A stretch of DNA of 48,623 nt, from NCBI GenBank assembly GCA_016218725.1, contig JACRDB010000058.1, forward strand, positions 1 through 48,623, written 5' to 3'. The notes below the pieces were generated by a model. That model was not told the origin of the DNA and did no database searches. It saw only the letters and a list, made by a program, of their open reading frames with translations. Below are positions 1-10,019 of this stretch, piece by piece. The stretch's first letter is position 1, and each line of letters starts with the position of its first letter. The translations under genes and the position numbers were made by a program. This DNA is from Deltaproteobacteria bacterium. Lineage in GTDB: Bacteria; Myxococcota_A; Polyangia; Polyangiales; Ga0077539.

Positions 1-316
1 GCGTCGGGGGCGTCGCGGGCCTCGCCCCGGCGTCCGCCGCCGCGGGTCGGGGCGGCGCTGGCGTGCCGGTCTGCTGGAGCGAGTCGTGCGCCGAGCTGCT
101 GGTGTACGCCAGGGAGGCCGACGTGATCATGAACACCGTCGCGAAGATCGCCGTGGCCTTGGCCAGGAACCCGCCCGCCCCGCGGCCTCCAAAGACCACC
201 TGCGTCGCCGCCCCGGAGAGCACCCCCATCCCCCCGGCGCGGCCCGCCTGGAGCAGCACCACCGTCACCAGGAGCACCGAGACCAACACGTGAACAATCG
301 TCAGGAAGATGTGCAT
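1..316 (-). CDS. secG: Preprotein translocase subunit SecG (3' end outside window)
   Basis: SecG is the small two-helix membrane subunit of the SecYEG translocon. The visible 105 codons start at ATG 316 with a hydrophobic helix (IFLTIVHVLVSVLLVTVVLL). A Gly-rich cytoplasmic loop follows (VVFGGRGAGGFLAKATA), then a second helix (IFATVFMITSASLAY). This is the diagnostic SecG pattern. The rest is an Ala/Pro-rich tail running off the window edge, as is common in high-GC SecG. It lies 62 bases after tpiA on the same strand, so it is probably the last part of the gap-pgk-tpiA transcript; tpiA-secG adjacency is widespread in bacteria. No strong ribosome binding site is visible before the ATG. Confidence 0.93.
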   Translation of the reverse strand, partial: MHIFLTIVHVLVSVLLVTVVLLQAGRAGGMGVLSGAATQVVFGGRGAGGFLAKATAIFATVFMITSASLAYTSSSAHDSLQQTGTPAPPRPAAADAGARPATPPT

Positions 317-378
317 GATGCGCTGTCTGTACCGGCTGGATGGGGTTGGTGTGGGTGCTGCGCCTACAGTGGGTTACA

Positions 379-1139
379 TCACCCTGCGGCTTGAATGATA
401 CGCGCGAAACTCGCGGCGTCGAGGGAGGCCCCGCCGACGAGGAGGCCGTCCACGTCGGGCTGGGCCAGGAGTTCGGCGGCGTTGTCGGCCTTGGCGCTGC
501 CGCCGTAGAGAATTCTCACGCGGTCGGCGGCGTCGGCGAGGCGGTGGCGCACCCGATCCCGGAGGAAGGCGTGGGCGGTCTGGGCGTCCCTGGGCGACGC
601 CGTGCGGCCCGTGCCGATGGCCCAGACGGGCTCGTAGGCCAGCACCACCCCGCCGAAGACCGCCTCCGAGGCGCCCTCCAGGAGGGCGTCGAGCTGGCGA
701 CCGAGGACCTGGTAGGTAATACCCCCTTCGCGCTCGGCGAGGGTCTCGCCCACGCACGCGATGGGCGTCAGCCCGTGGCGCAGGAGCGCCTGGAGCTTGC
801 GGTAGACCACCTGGTCGGTCTCCCCCAGCCCGTGGCGGCGCTCCGAGTGGCCCACCAGGCAGTAGGTGCACCCGGCGTCTTCGAGCATGGCCGCGGACAC
901 CTCGCCGGTGAAGGCCCCGGCCTCCTCCCAGTGCACGTCCTGGGCGGCCACGGCGACGCCGGTGCCCTTCAGGGCCTCGGACACCGCCAGGAGCGCCGTG
1001 AACATCGGGGCCAGCACCACGTCCGTGCGGGGCCCCGGGCGCCCCTGGGCGCTCACCGCCAGCGCGAGCGCCACGCACTCGCGCACGGTGTTGTTCATCT
1101 TCCAGTTGCCCGCGATCAGCGCGCGGCGCGAGGGGTTGG

Positions 1140-1143
<4 letters not shown>
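379..1143 (-). CDS. tpiA: Triosephosphate isomerase
   Basis: Interconverts dihydroxyacetone phosphate and glyceraldehyde 3-phosphate in the cytoplasm. The 254-residue length is standard. The catalytic residues are all visible: Lys15 in GNWKMN, His99 in LVGHSERR and Glu171 in AYEPVWAIGTG. The phosphate-binding YGGS motif is present near the C-terminus. The ATG at 1143 overlaps the pgk stop as ATGA, so the two genes are translationally coupled. The order gap-pgk-tpiA is a classic lower-glycolysis operon. Nothing in the sequence looks degenerate. Confidence 0.98.
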
Positions 1144-2336
<1,193 letters not shown>

Positions 2337-2339
2337 GGC

Positions 2340-3368
2340 TCAGGGCTCCCTGGCCGCGAGGTGCTTGAGCGTGTCCACCATGCGCTGCGAGAAGCCCCAC
2401 TCGTTGTCGTACCAGCTGCTCACGGACACGAAGTCCCCGTCGATGACCTGCGTGAGGGCCGCATCCACCGTGGAACTCGCCGGGTTACCGATGTAGTCCA
2501 CGGAGACCAGCGGCTCGTCGCTCACGGCCAGGACGCCCTTCAGGGGCCCCGCGGCCGCCGCCCGGAGGGCGTTGTTGACCTCGTCTTTGGTGGTCCTGCG
2601 CCCCACCGACGCGGCGAGCACCACCAGGGACACGTCCGGCGTGGGCACCCGGATGGCGAAGCCGTCCAGCCGACCCTTGAGCGCCGGGAGCACGAGCCCC
2701 ACGGCCCTGGCGGCGCCGGTGGTGGTGGGGATCATGGACATGCTCGCCGCCCGCGCCCGGCGCAGGTCCTTGTGGGGCAGGTCCAGGATCACCTGGTCGT
2801 TGGTGTACGAGTGCACCGTGGTCATCTGCCCCTTCACGATCCCGACGGTCTCGTGGAGCACCTTGGCCATGGGCGCCAGGCAGTTGGTCGTGCACGACGC
2901 GTTGGACACGATGGTGTACCGCGCCGGGTCGTACTGCTCGTGGTTCACGCCGTACACCAGCGTGAAGATGTCCGCGTCCGCCTCGCCCTTGGTGGGGGCC
3001 GAGAGCAGCACCCTGCGGGCGCCCGCCTCCAGGTGCTTGCTGCACCCGGGACCGTCGGTGAAGCGCCCGGTGCACTCCAGCACGAAGTCCACGCCGAGGT
3101 CCCGCCACGGGAGCTTCGTCGGGTCCTTCTCGGCCAGGATCTTGATGTCCCGGCCCGCCACGCGCATCCCGCCCTCGTTCGCCCCCACGTCGTAGCGCGT
3201 GAAGCTCCCGTGGATGGAGTCATGCTTGAACAGGTGCACCAGCGTCTTGGCGTCCGTCAGGTCGTTGATGGCGACCACCTCGACGTCCTTCTCGCCGGCC
3301 TGCACCATCGCCCTGAGGACACAGCGCCCGATCCTGCCGAACCCGTTGATCGCGATCTTGCGTGCCAT
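2340..3368 (-). CDS. gap: Glyceraldehyde-3-phosphate dehydrogenase, type I
   Basis: Oxidises and phosphorylates glyceraldehyde 3-phosphate with NAD. The 342 residues begin with the Rossmann motif INGFGRIGR. Asp36 in AINDLTD favours NAD over NADP. The catalytic Cys159 sits in SNASCTTN, and the paired His lies in the usual position after the TVHSYTNDQ segment. The C-terminal SWYDNEWG motif is intact. The ATG at 3368 is preceded by AAGGAG at good spacing. It is the first gene of the gap-pgk-tpiA-secG run, with a candidate promoter at 3432-3460. Confidence 0.98.
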   Translation of the reverse strand: MARKIAINGFGRIGRCVLRAMVQAGEKDVEVVAINDLTDAKTLVHLFKHDSIHGSFTRYDVGANEGGMRVAGRDIKILAEKDPTKLPWRDLGVDFVLECTGRFTDGPGCSKHLEAGARRVLLSAPTKGEADADIFTLVYGVNHEQYDPARYTIVSNASCTTNCLAPMAKVLHETVGIVKGQMTTVHSYTNDQVILDLPHKDLRRARAASMSMIPTTTGAARAVGLVLPALKGRLDGFAIRVPTPDVSLVVLAASVGRRTTKDEVNNALRAAAAGPLKGVLAVSDEPLVSVDYIGNPASSTVDAALTQVIDGDFVSVSSWYDNEWGFSQRMVDTLKHLAAREP

Positions 3369-3431
3369 GGTCGCTCCTTCGCCCCGGGGCCGAAGGGCTC
3401 CGCATGCGCCACCGCCCGAGGCCGGGCCGCG

Positions 3432-3460
3432 AACCTAGTGGCTCGCCGCCCTCCTGGCAA
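3432..3460 (-). promoter_or_regulatory. Candidate housekeeping promoter of the gap operon
   Basis: On the minus strand TTGCCA (five of six matches to the -35 consensus) is followed after 17 bases by TAGGTT (three of six to the -10). This would start transcription about 55-60 bases before the gap ATG. The spacing is ideal but the -10 is weak, so this is an inference. Confidence 0.4.
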
Positions 3461-3484
3461 GCGCCGAAACCGTCGGAGGGACCG

Positions 3485-3691
3485 TCAGACCTTGTCGGCA
3501 GCCCGGCCCACGCCCGGCTCGCCCTTGAGCTCGTCCGTCATGAAGGACAAGAGCTCGTTCGCGAAGGACACCATCTCCCGGCGAGAGCACCCCTGGCGCT
3601 TCAACTGCCGCACCACCATCCACGCCAGTGAGCGCAGCATCTTCTTGCGATCGGTGGTCTCCACGCCGTCCATGCCTTCTCCAAACGCCAT
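3485..3691 (-). CDS. Small hypothetical protein (68 aa)
   Basis: I do not recognise the family. The start is taken as ATG 3691 because GGAGG lies eight bases upstream; two GTG codons just before it are too close to that site. The product is charged and probably helical, with several conserved-looking aromatic and basic positions (for example RSLAWMVVRQLKRQG and MVSFANELLSFM). It has no signal peptide or membrane segment. It lies upstream of gap on the same strand but is separated from it by the candidate gap promoter. Its own upstream region carries the nested palindromes at 3801-3855. Confidence 0.55.
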   Translation of the reverse strand: MAFGEGMDGVETTDRKKMLRSLAWMVVRQLKRQGCSRREMVSFANELLSFMTDELKGEPGVGRAADKV

Positions 3692-3800
3692 CACCACAAC
3701 CTCCGGTCAAGGTCCCCGCGGAACCCCGACGAGATACTCCCCCAGCACCCCCCATGCCACCCCTCCCGAGGGAGAAATCTCCAATGTTTTCCACAGGGGA

Positions 3801-3855
3801 GCGTAGCGCGCTACGCACCTCGCGCCCCACCGGGGTGCGTAGCGTTCTATGCACC
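3801..3855. promoter_or_regulatory. Nested palindromes, probable operator between divergent genes
   Basis: A perfect 16-base palindrome, GCGTAGCGCGCTACGC, occupies 3801-3816. Overlapping it, GCTACGCACC at 3810-3819 pairs perfectly with GGTGCGTAGC at 3834-3843. The latter starts another hairpin with nine-base arms and one mismatch (3834-3842 with 3847-3855). The half-site GCGTAGCG therefore occurs in both orientations around the divergent small gene and the M15 peptidase gene. This looks like a multi-site operator. No downstream T-run is seen, so a terminator is less likely. Confidence 0.45.
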
Positions 3856-3905
3856 GCCCGAGCGCAAACTGGAGCTCCGGCCCCGGGAGGTGCTACCGGC
3901 TCTCC

Positions 3906-5543
3906 ATGGCGCTTCGATGGACCGGAGCGGCGCTCGTGGGAGCGCTCGCGGGGCTGGGCCTGGCCCTCTGGGACCAGCGCCTCCCGGCACAGCACCCGAC
4001 CCCGCGCACCGTGGTGGCCGCGTCAGACGCGGCGGCGCCGTCACCGGTAGCGCTGGACGCCGCGGGGCCCTCGCCCGCGCCCGACAGCGCCGTGGTGAAC
4101 GCGCCCGCGGCGCAGCCCGCGGCCCCGTCTGCCCAAGCGACGGTGGTGCGCGCGGCGGACCCCTCGGAGGAGGTGCGTGCGGCGCGGCTGCGGGTGTGCG
4201 CGTCGCTCTCGCGCCCGGACGGGCAGCGCCGGTGGATCTCCCCCGAGGACCTGGTCCCGAGGCTGGGCGCGGTGCGCGGAGATGACCTCCTGGTGCTGGT
4301 CAACCGCTCGCCGCGCTTCGCCCTGGACCCGGCCTGGACCCCGACGGACCTCGTAGACCTTCGCGACGGCTCCCCGGGCGACTCGCAGAGCTGCCTGCCT
4401 CCCGGGCGTCAGTGCCTCCGGCGCGAGGCCGCCGTGGCCTTCGGGCGCCTGACGGCGGCGCTGCGGTCCGCGGGGCACCGGCCCTACATCCACTCGGCGT
4501 ACCGCTCCTACGCGGCCCAGTGCGGGGTCTTTCGCCAGTGGGCCTACGACCGCGGCCAGGGCTTCTGCGAGGCCACCCACGGCAGCGCCCTGGCGGGGCA
4601 CAGCCAGCACCAGCTCGGCACCACGGTGGACCTCTTTACCGTCGCCTGGGCCGAGGGCGGCACGGTGATGCGCAATGGCTTCGCGTGTACCGCCGGGGGC
4701 CGCTGGCTCGCGGAGCACGCCTGGGAGCATGGCTTCGTGCTGCCGTACCCCCTCGCGGTGGACGCCCGAGACCCATCGAGGCCCTGCCGCCCGCGCGCCG
4801 GGGTGAGCGTCCCGAGCGACCCGCGCACGGGCTATCAAGACGAGCCCTGGCACCTGCGGTACGTGGGCGTCGAGGCCGCCTCGCGCTTCCACGCCCACGC
4901 CCTGGCGATGGAGGGCACCGGGCGCGAGCCCACCCTGGAGCAGTGGCTTCGTGAAGCACAGGGCGTCGTGGGCGACGTAGACCTGCCGACCTGCGACGGC
5001 TGCGCCTGCGGCCAGTGCTCCACCTTCGACGCGACGGCGCAGGGCCCCTGCGGCGCGGACGCCCTGGTGCTCTCGCGCGACGGCTCCCTGCGCCCCTCGG
5101 CCACGCCGCAGCTCCTCTCGGCCAGCGCCCGGTGGACCGGTGGGTCCCTGCGCGTCACCGCCACGGTGCATGCGCCCCCCGGGGTGGTCACGCAGACCCC
5201 GGTGGGACAAGCCTTCGCGCGCGGAGAGACCTTCGAGGCCGCGCGCCTCGAAGGGGGCCTCGCGCACGGCTGGCCCGACCTCCCGGGGGCCTGGAGGCTG
5301 GCGGTGCGCCCCGCCGGGGACGGTCCATGGTCCTGGCGCTGGGGCCTGCGCTCCGCCGCGGGCGCCTCGCTCCAGCCCGTCACGGCCTACCTCCCGGCCA
5401 CCCGAGGGTCCCAGCCCGTCACCCTGCGCTGCACGCCCGACGTCCGCCCCGCGGAGATCGAAGTGGCCCTCTGGCGGGATGGCCAGCCCGAAGGGACCCT
5501 CCGGGTGCCGGTTGCGCTTGACCCGCCAGGGGCGACGCGGTAA
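3906..5543 (+). CDS. Secreted D-alanyl-D-alanine carboxypeptidase, VanY/M15 family, with C-terminal extension
   Basis: Likely trims the terminal D-Ala of peptidoglycan stem peptides in the periplasm using zinc. From ATG 3906 the protein has 545 residues and starts with a signal or anchor helix (WTGAALVGALAGLGLAL), followed by an Ala/Pro-rich linker. The M15 core shows HSAYRSYAAQ, the zinc motif GHSQHQLGTTVDLF, and DEPWHLRYVG with the last zinc His. A Cys-rich stretch (CDGCACGQC) and roughly 180 residues of unrecognised, beta-looking sequence follow; most M15B enzymes lack this extension. An earlier in-frame start at 3849 would lie inside the palindrome region and is disfavoured. The gene stands alone, 20 bases before tRNA-Leu. 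Confidence 0.85.
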   Translation: MALRWTGAALVGALAGLGLALWDQRLPAQHPTPRTVVAASDAAAPSPVALDAAGPSPAPDSAVVNAPAAQPAAPSAQATVVRAADPSEEVRAARLRVCASLSRPDGQRRWISPEDLVPRLGAVRGDDLLVLVNRSPRFALDPAWTPTDLVDLRDGSPGDSQSCLPPGRQCLRREAAVAFGRLTAALRSAGHRPYIHSAYRSYAAQCGVFRQWAYDRGQGFCEATHGSALAGHSQHQLGTTVDLFTVAWAEGGTVMRNGFACTAGGRWLAEHAWEHGFVLPYPLAVDARDPSRPCRPRAGVSVPSDPRTGYQDEPWHLRYVGVEAASRFHAHALAMEGTGREPTLEQWLREAQGVVGDVDLPTCDGCACGQCSTFDATAQGPCGADALVLSRDGSLRPSATPQLLSASARWTGGSLRVTATVHAPPGVVTQTPVGQAFARGETFEAARLEGGLAHGWPDLPGAWRLAVRPAGDGPWSWRWGLRSAAGASLQPVTAYLPATRGSQPVTLRCTPDVRPAEIEVALWRDGQPEGTLRVPVALDPPGATR

Positions 5544-5562
5544 AAGCCTCGTCCCCCGCACT

Positions 5563-5646
5563 GCGAGCGTGGCGGAATTGGCAGACGCGCTGGATTCAGG
5601 TTCCAGTGGGGTAACACCCGTGATGGTTCAAGTCCATTCGCTCGCA
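5563..5646 (+). tRNA. tRNA-Leu (anticodon CAG)
   Basis: The acceptor arms GCGAGCG (5563-5569) and CGCTCGC (5639-5645) pair perfectly. The anticodon stem CTGGA/TCCAG encloses TTCAGGT, giving anticodon CAG for CUG codons. A long variable arm (GGGGTAACACCCG region) and a T arm with TTCAAGT are present, as expected for a class II leucine tRNA. The 3' CCA is not encoded. No integrase or repeated 3' end was seen nearby, so I find no sign that it serves as an attachment site. Confidence 0.97.
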
Positions 5647-5663
5647 CCCTTCACTACAACTCC

Positions 5664-8600
5664 CTACCTCCCCGGCAGTGTGTGCTCGGGTTCCCTCACT
5701 GGGGGCAGGCGCCAGAAGCGCTCCGCCTGGAGGCGCTCCAACGAGTGCTCGCGCGCGGCCCAGGCCGAGAGTTCGTAGAGCGCCAGGCGCCACTCGGTCT
5801 TGCGCGGGCTCCCAACCAGCAAGGCGTACTGGTACCAGTCCGAGGCCTCGGCGTAGCGGCCCTCCACCTGCGCGCGGTAGCCGATCCAGTAGGCGGCCTC
5901 GCCCGCGGCGGTGGGCTCTACGGCTTCTTCGCGCAGCCTGGCCAGGACGTCCCGGCCCAGGAGGTGCTGCATGACCGTGTGGTACATGCTGTACCCCGGG
6001 GCGTCGAGCTGCGCGGCCAGCGACGCCGCCTCGGCGGGCGAGGGCGGCGTGCGGAGCGAGGCCGCCGCACGGAACATCCAGACGCCGTCACCGCCGCGGT
6101 CCCTGGGGGCCTCCGTGTGGCTCCAGAGGAGCGCGTGCTCCCCGACGATGAAGAGGCTCCGCGAGAGGGGGGCCCTGCGCGTCGGCCCGACGTTGTTCCG
6201 GAGCCAGTCCTCCGCGGCGTTGGCGCCGAAGAGGGTCCTGCGGAGGCGGAACTGCTCCACCTGGCGGTCCAGGCCCTCGACGAGGCCGCCGGACGCCGGC
6301 TCGCGCTCGCGCAGGGCGAGGGCGAGGGCCGGGGGGCCGCGGTTGCCGACGCCGTCCAGGAAGGACACCAGGTCCTCGGGCTCGAAGGTCCCCTGGGTGA
6401 GGGCCACAAAAGCCGCCACCGCCGCGTCCTGGCGCTCCGGGGCGGAGAATACCTCGGCGAAGGCCGGGCCCACGTCCTCGAGCCACCCGAGGCGGCTCGG
6501 GGACACCGAACGGAGCGCCGCCACGGCGCCGGCCAGGTCCCCGCGGCGCCAGCGCACCGAGGCCAGGAGGGCGCCGTCCTCGTCGGCGCCGTAGCGCTCG
6601 GCGGAGGCGACGGCCAGCTCCTCGGCGTGGACCAGGTCCTGGAGGGCCACCAGGGTACGGGCGCACTCCAGGAGGGCCGCGTGCTGACCGGTCTGGAGGG
6701 CGGGGCCTGCCACGCCCCAGGCATCCACCGGCCTCCCCGCGCGGCGCAGCGCCTGCGCCGCGAGGGCGCGCACCTGCGCGGCCTCCACGGTCACCTCCGC
6801 GGGGGGTAGAGAGGTCCAGCGCGCGAGGGCCGGGCCGACCTCGTCGTAGCGACGCTGGGCGATCAGGAGCCTCGCGAGCGCCAGCGCCGCGGCCCCGTCC
6901 GCCGGGGCATCGACGATCAGCGCGCGCAGGGCGCGCTCTCGCCGCGCGTCCGCGTCCGCGCTCTGGCCCGAGAGGACGGCGACCGCGTAGCGCCGGGCCG
7001 AGAGGGAGAGGCCGCGGTCGCGGGCCGCGGCCTCGAGGCCCTCCACGTCTCCGCGGAGCGCCTGGAGCGTGAGCCTCGCGTGGGGAAAGGCCCCCGGGGC
7101 GCGCCGCTCCGCCGCGGAGAAGAGCGCCTCGGAGCGCTTGAGGTCGGCGCCGTACATCAGCACGGCGAAGCCGAGCATGGACAGGCCGTGGGGGCGGCTG
7201 TCCGTGGCGTGGGCGTAGCGGTAGAGCCCATCCAGTCGGCGCGGGTCTCCAAAAGAGGTGCGCTCCTGGAGCGCGTCGGACGTGCGGTCCAGCGCGGAGG
7301 GGCCGAGCCCCGGGAGCCCCCCGAGGTCCTCGAGGAGCTCATCGTGGACGGGCTCGTGGAGCGCCGCGGCCACGAGGTGCGAGGCCCACCGGAAGAAGGT
7401 CGTGGCGGAGGGGTGGGCGCCGAGGGAGGCCAGGTACCCACGGGCAGCCCGCGGGCTGCCGAGCCCGTCGAGGAGGAAGACCAGGTTGTCCCCGATCGCG
7501 CTGTAAAGCACGGCGTAGCCGTACGCGCTGGCCACGTCGCGCGCCCACCAGGGCCCCGACGGTGGCGCCCTGGACACCCACGCGGCCAGGCGGTCGAACT
7601 CCTGCCCGGCTCCCACGGGCGCGCCCGACGCGCTCCCCAGCGCGCGTTCGAGCGCGTGCACCATGCGGGCCGGGATCGTCGGGAACCACTCCCCCCGCGC
7701 CGCGAAGGCCTGGAGCGCCTCGCCGCCGAGGTCCAGCCTGGGGACCTCGTCCTCGGTGGTCGGGCCGAGCGCCGCGAGCGCCGCGGCGACCCCGACGGGG
7801 TCCCCGCGGGTCCTGGCCCTGATGGCCAGGAGGAGCGTCGCCTGCCGACGACCGGGGGCCAGGGTCGCCAGCCTCGCGTCGTCCCGGAGCGCGAAGGCCC
7901 GGACCGGGTCATCCTCCGGGAGCCCCGAGGCCAGGGCCTCGGCGTCGGCGAGGTAGCCCAGCGCCGCCGCGAGGAGGCACTCCTCCCGTGGCAGGGCGGC
8001 GCCCGCCGCCCGCAGCCGCGCGAGCACCGCCAGGGCTCTCGCGGGGACCATCCCGCCAGCCCCGAGCCGGTCCGGCATCTCCACCGTGAGGGCCGTCAGC
8101 AGTCGCCCCGCCAGGGTCCAGCACCCCGTGGAGACGCCCTCACAGGAGCGGGCGGACTGGAGCGCCGCCAGGGCCTCCAGGGGGGAGCCCCTCGCGCCGT
8201 CGAGCGCCGCGTCGGCGGCGGCGACCAGCTCCGGCGGCGCGTCGCCACGGCGCAGGGTCGGCGCGGAGCGCGCGCGCTGGACGAGCACCGTGAGGGCGTC
8301 CCGGAGCGTGGGCCGCTCGGGGAGGGTCCCCAGGGCCTCGCCGCCCCGCTCAAGCGTCCAGCGGTCGCGCTCGTAACGCGCGGTGGTGGCGTGCTCTCCA
8401 GGCCCTTCGAGGGCGTCGAAGGCCAGGAGGAGCCGCGCGTCCGGCGGTGCGCGGAGTCGGTCGTCGAGGAGGGCCGCCAGGGCGCTGGTGGAGGCCGGGA
8501 TGCCTCGGAGGCGCGAGCCCGCGCTGAGGGTGGGCCTTGGACGGCCCCCGGGGCCGCTGGCGGAGCCCGGCGCGCGACCAGGGAAGAGCTCCTCGCGCTG

Positions 8601-8753
8601 GGTGACCACCAGGGCCACCAGGACGCCCAGGAGGGCCACCAGCAACACGACCCTGCGGAGCCTCCGCGAGCGCTCGCCGTCGTCCTTCGGGTCGCGGTAC
8701 GGGTGGCCGCCCGGGCGTCGCCTGGAGCCTCCGCGCACCGTGCGCGCGTTCAC
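5664..8753 (-). CDS. Large membrane-anchored helical-repeat (TPR-like) protein, function unknown
   Basis: About 1029 residues if GTG 8753 is the start; in-frame GTG codons at 8810 and 8762 are also possible. A basic N-terminus is followed by one transmembrane helix (VVLLVALLGVLVALVV), so most of the protein should lie in the periplasm. The rest is Ala/Leu/Arg-rich with many helix-turn-helix pairs of TPR character. Examples are YRAQVEGRYAEASDWYQYAL near the C-terminus and AAQALRRAGRPVDAWGVAGP in the middle. No enzymatic motif is visible. It may be a scaffold for an envelope assembly. The stop lies 17 bases from the convergent tRNA-Leu. Confidence 0.75.
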   Translation of the reverse strand: MNARTVRGGSRRRPGGHPYRDPKDDGERSRRLRRVVLLVALLGVLVALVVTQREELFPGRAPGSASGPGGRPRPTLSAGSRLRGIPASTSALAALLDDRLRAPPDARLLLAFDALEGPGEHATTARYERDRWTLERGGEALGTLPERPTLRDALTVLVQRARSAPTLRRGDAPPELVAAADAALDGARGSPLEALAALQSARSCEGVSTGCWTLAGRLLTALTVEMPDRLGAGGMVPARALAVLARLRAAGAALPREECLLAAALGYLADAEALASGLPEDDPVRAFALRDDARLATLAPGRRQATLLLAIRARTRGDPVGVAAALAALGPTTEDEVPRLDLGGEALQAFAARGEWFPTIPARMVHALERALGSASGAPVGAGQEFDRLAAWVSRAPPSGPWWARDVASAYGYAVLYSAIGDNLVFLLDGLGSPRAARGYLASLGAHPSATTFFRWASHLVAAALHEPVHDELLEDLGGLPGLGPSALDRTSDALQERTSFGDPRRLDGLYRYAHATDSRPHGLSMLGFAVLMYGADLKRSEALFSAAERRAPGAFPHARLTLQALRGDVEGLEAAARDRGLSLSARRYAVAVLSGQSADADARRERALRALIVDAPADGAAALALARLLIAQRRYDEVGPALARWTSLPPAEVTVEAAQVRALAAQALRRAGRPVDAWGVAGPALQTGQHAALLECARTLVALQDLVHAEELAVASAERYGADEDGALLASVRWRRGDLAGAVAALRSVSPSRLGWLEDVGPAFAEVFSAPERQDAAVAAFVALTQGTFEPEDLVSFLDGVGNRGPPALALALREREPASGGLVEGLDRQVEQFRLRRTLFGANAAEDWLRNNVGPTRRAPLSRSLFIVGEHALLWSHTEAPRDRGGDGVWMFRAAASLRTPPSPAEAASLAAQLDAPGYSMYHTVMQHLLGRDVLARLREEAVEPTAAGEAAYWIGYRAQVEGRYAEASDWYQYALLVGSPRKTEWRLALYELSAWAAREHSLERLQAERFWRLPPVREPEHTLPGR

Positions 8754-8885
8754 AGTGGGCACGATCCCTGCGGCCCTTGCAGCGGAAACGACGGCCCCTG
8801 CGACATCCACGCCTCCCTCAAGAGCAGGCTGGGGCGATGGTACACCCGGCGCCCCGGGGCCACAACCGCGACGGGTACGCGCCCT

Positions 8886-10019
8886 TCACCGCCCGCAGCG
8901 GCCGCCGTACACCGCCCTCTCCGCCGCGAGCGCATACGGCGGCAGCGGCCTCCACGGGTGCGTGGCCCCGTCGCACACCACGGCCCTCCAACCTCGGAGC
9001 CTCGACGTCGGGTCGGCGCGCGCTGGAAGCGGCAGCACCGGCCGCGCGGCCTGGAGGTGCAGCACCGCCGCTGCCACCACCACGAGCGCGCCCCCGGCCG
9101 CCCACCGCCGACGGTCTACCCGCGCGCTCCCGAGCGCCAGGAGGAGCATCACCATCGGCATCGCGGGCGCCGACCAGCTCGGCTCCGGGATGCGCACGAG
9201 CCCGCTCACCAGCACCGGCGCCACGGACACCAGCACCGCCAGCGCAAGCGCCCCCTCGCGCGTGCTCGCCTCACGCAGCCGCACCCAGGGTAGCCCCGGG
9301 AGGAGCAGCGCGACCTGGCCGCCCAGGAAGGCCAGCACGCCCTCCAGAGGGAAGCGCGTAGGCGCAGCCAGGCCCTCGGCGGGACCCTGCGCCGTGAACG
9401 CATGCACGAGCTGGAAGCGCAGCGAGGGAAGCGCCTGGGGGAGCACGGCCATCTGCGACGCCAGCGCCAGGAGGAGCGCCCCCCGGGCCTCCCGAGGCGC
9501 GCACACGGCGAGCGCGGGCAGGAGCCACAGCGCCTGCGCCTTGGACAGCACCGCCAGCGCCGCCGCCGGCGCCAGCACCCATCCCCAGGCGCGCGCCTCG
9601 CCCACCTGCAGCGCGCCGCGCAAGGCGAGCGCGGTGAAGAGCACCATCGGCCCGTCGGGCGTTGCGATGAGGGCCCCGGTGGCCGGGAGCGGCAGGAGCC
9701 CCGCGAGAAGGAGCGCCCAGCGCGCCCGGGCGTGCGCCTTCCACGCGACCAGGAGCCCGTCCAGGCACCACCAGGTGCCCAGGGCGCAGAGCGCGGGGAC
9801 GAGCCTCGTCGCGCGCTCCAGGGACAGGGGCGCCCGGAGCGCCGCGCGGAGGGCCCACACCAGGAGCGGCGGGTGGTCCACCCCGGGGCGTCCCCAGGCC
9901 CAGGTGACGTACAGCGCCTCGTCGGGAGAGAGCTCGAAGAGCCCCGAGAGCCATACACGCAGCACCAGTGAGAGGAGCGCCGCGGCCAGGAGCTGGCGCC
10001 CGACCAGGCGCTCGCTCAC
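8886..10019 (-). CDS. Polytopic glycosyltransferase, PMT/ArnT-like family
   Basis: This is an integral membrane transferase of the PMT_2 type, which moves a sugar from a polyprenyl-phosphate donor to lipid or protein. The 377 residues contain about nine to ten hydrophobic helices. The first periplasmic loop has the family's acidic motif (LSPDEALYVTW), followed by the DHPPL motif. A second conserved-type segment reads GALIATPDGPMVLF. The acceptor cannot be told from the sequence. The GTG start at 10019 overlaps the stop of the rlmB-like gene as GTGA, so the two are co-translated. Confidence 0.82.
   Translation of the reverse strand: MSERLVGRQLLAAALLSLVLRVWLSGLFELSPDEALYVTWAWGRPGVDHPPLLVWALRAALRAPLSLERATRLVPALCALGTWWCLDGLLVAWKAHARARWALLLAGLLPLPATGALIATPDGPMVLFTALALRGALQVGEARAWGWVLAPAAALAVLSKAQALWLLPALAVCAPREARGALLLALASQMAVLPQALPSLRFQLVHAFTAQGPAEGLAAPTRFPLEGVLAFLGGQVALLLPGLPWVRLREASTREGALALAVLVSVAPVLVSGLVRIPEPSWSAPAMPMVMLLLALGSARVDRRRWAAGGALVVVAAAVLHLQAARPVLPLPARADPTSRLRGWRAVVCDGATHPWRPLPPYALAAERAVYGGRCGR

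Noticed and set aside
3787..3795. DnaA-box-like TTTTCCACA near the palindromes
   Set aside because: A single, imperfect box with no AT-rich unwinding element, no cluster of boxes and no dnaA or dnaN nearby. It is not evidence of an origin.
5563..5646. tRNA-Leu as an integration site of a genomic island
   Set aside because: No integrase, no repeated tRNA 3' end and no change in base composition on either side.
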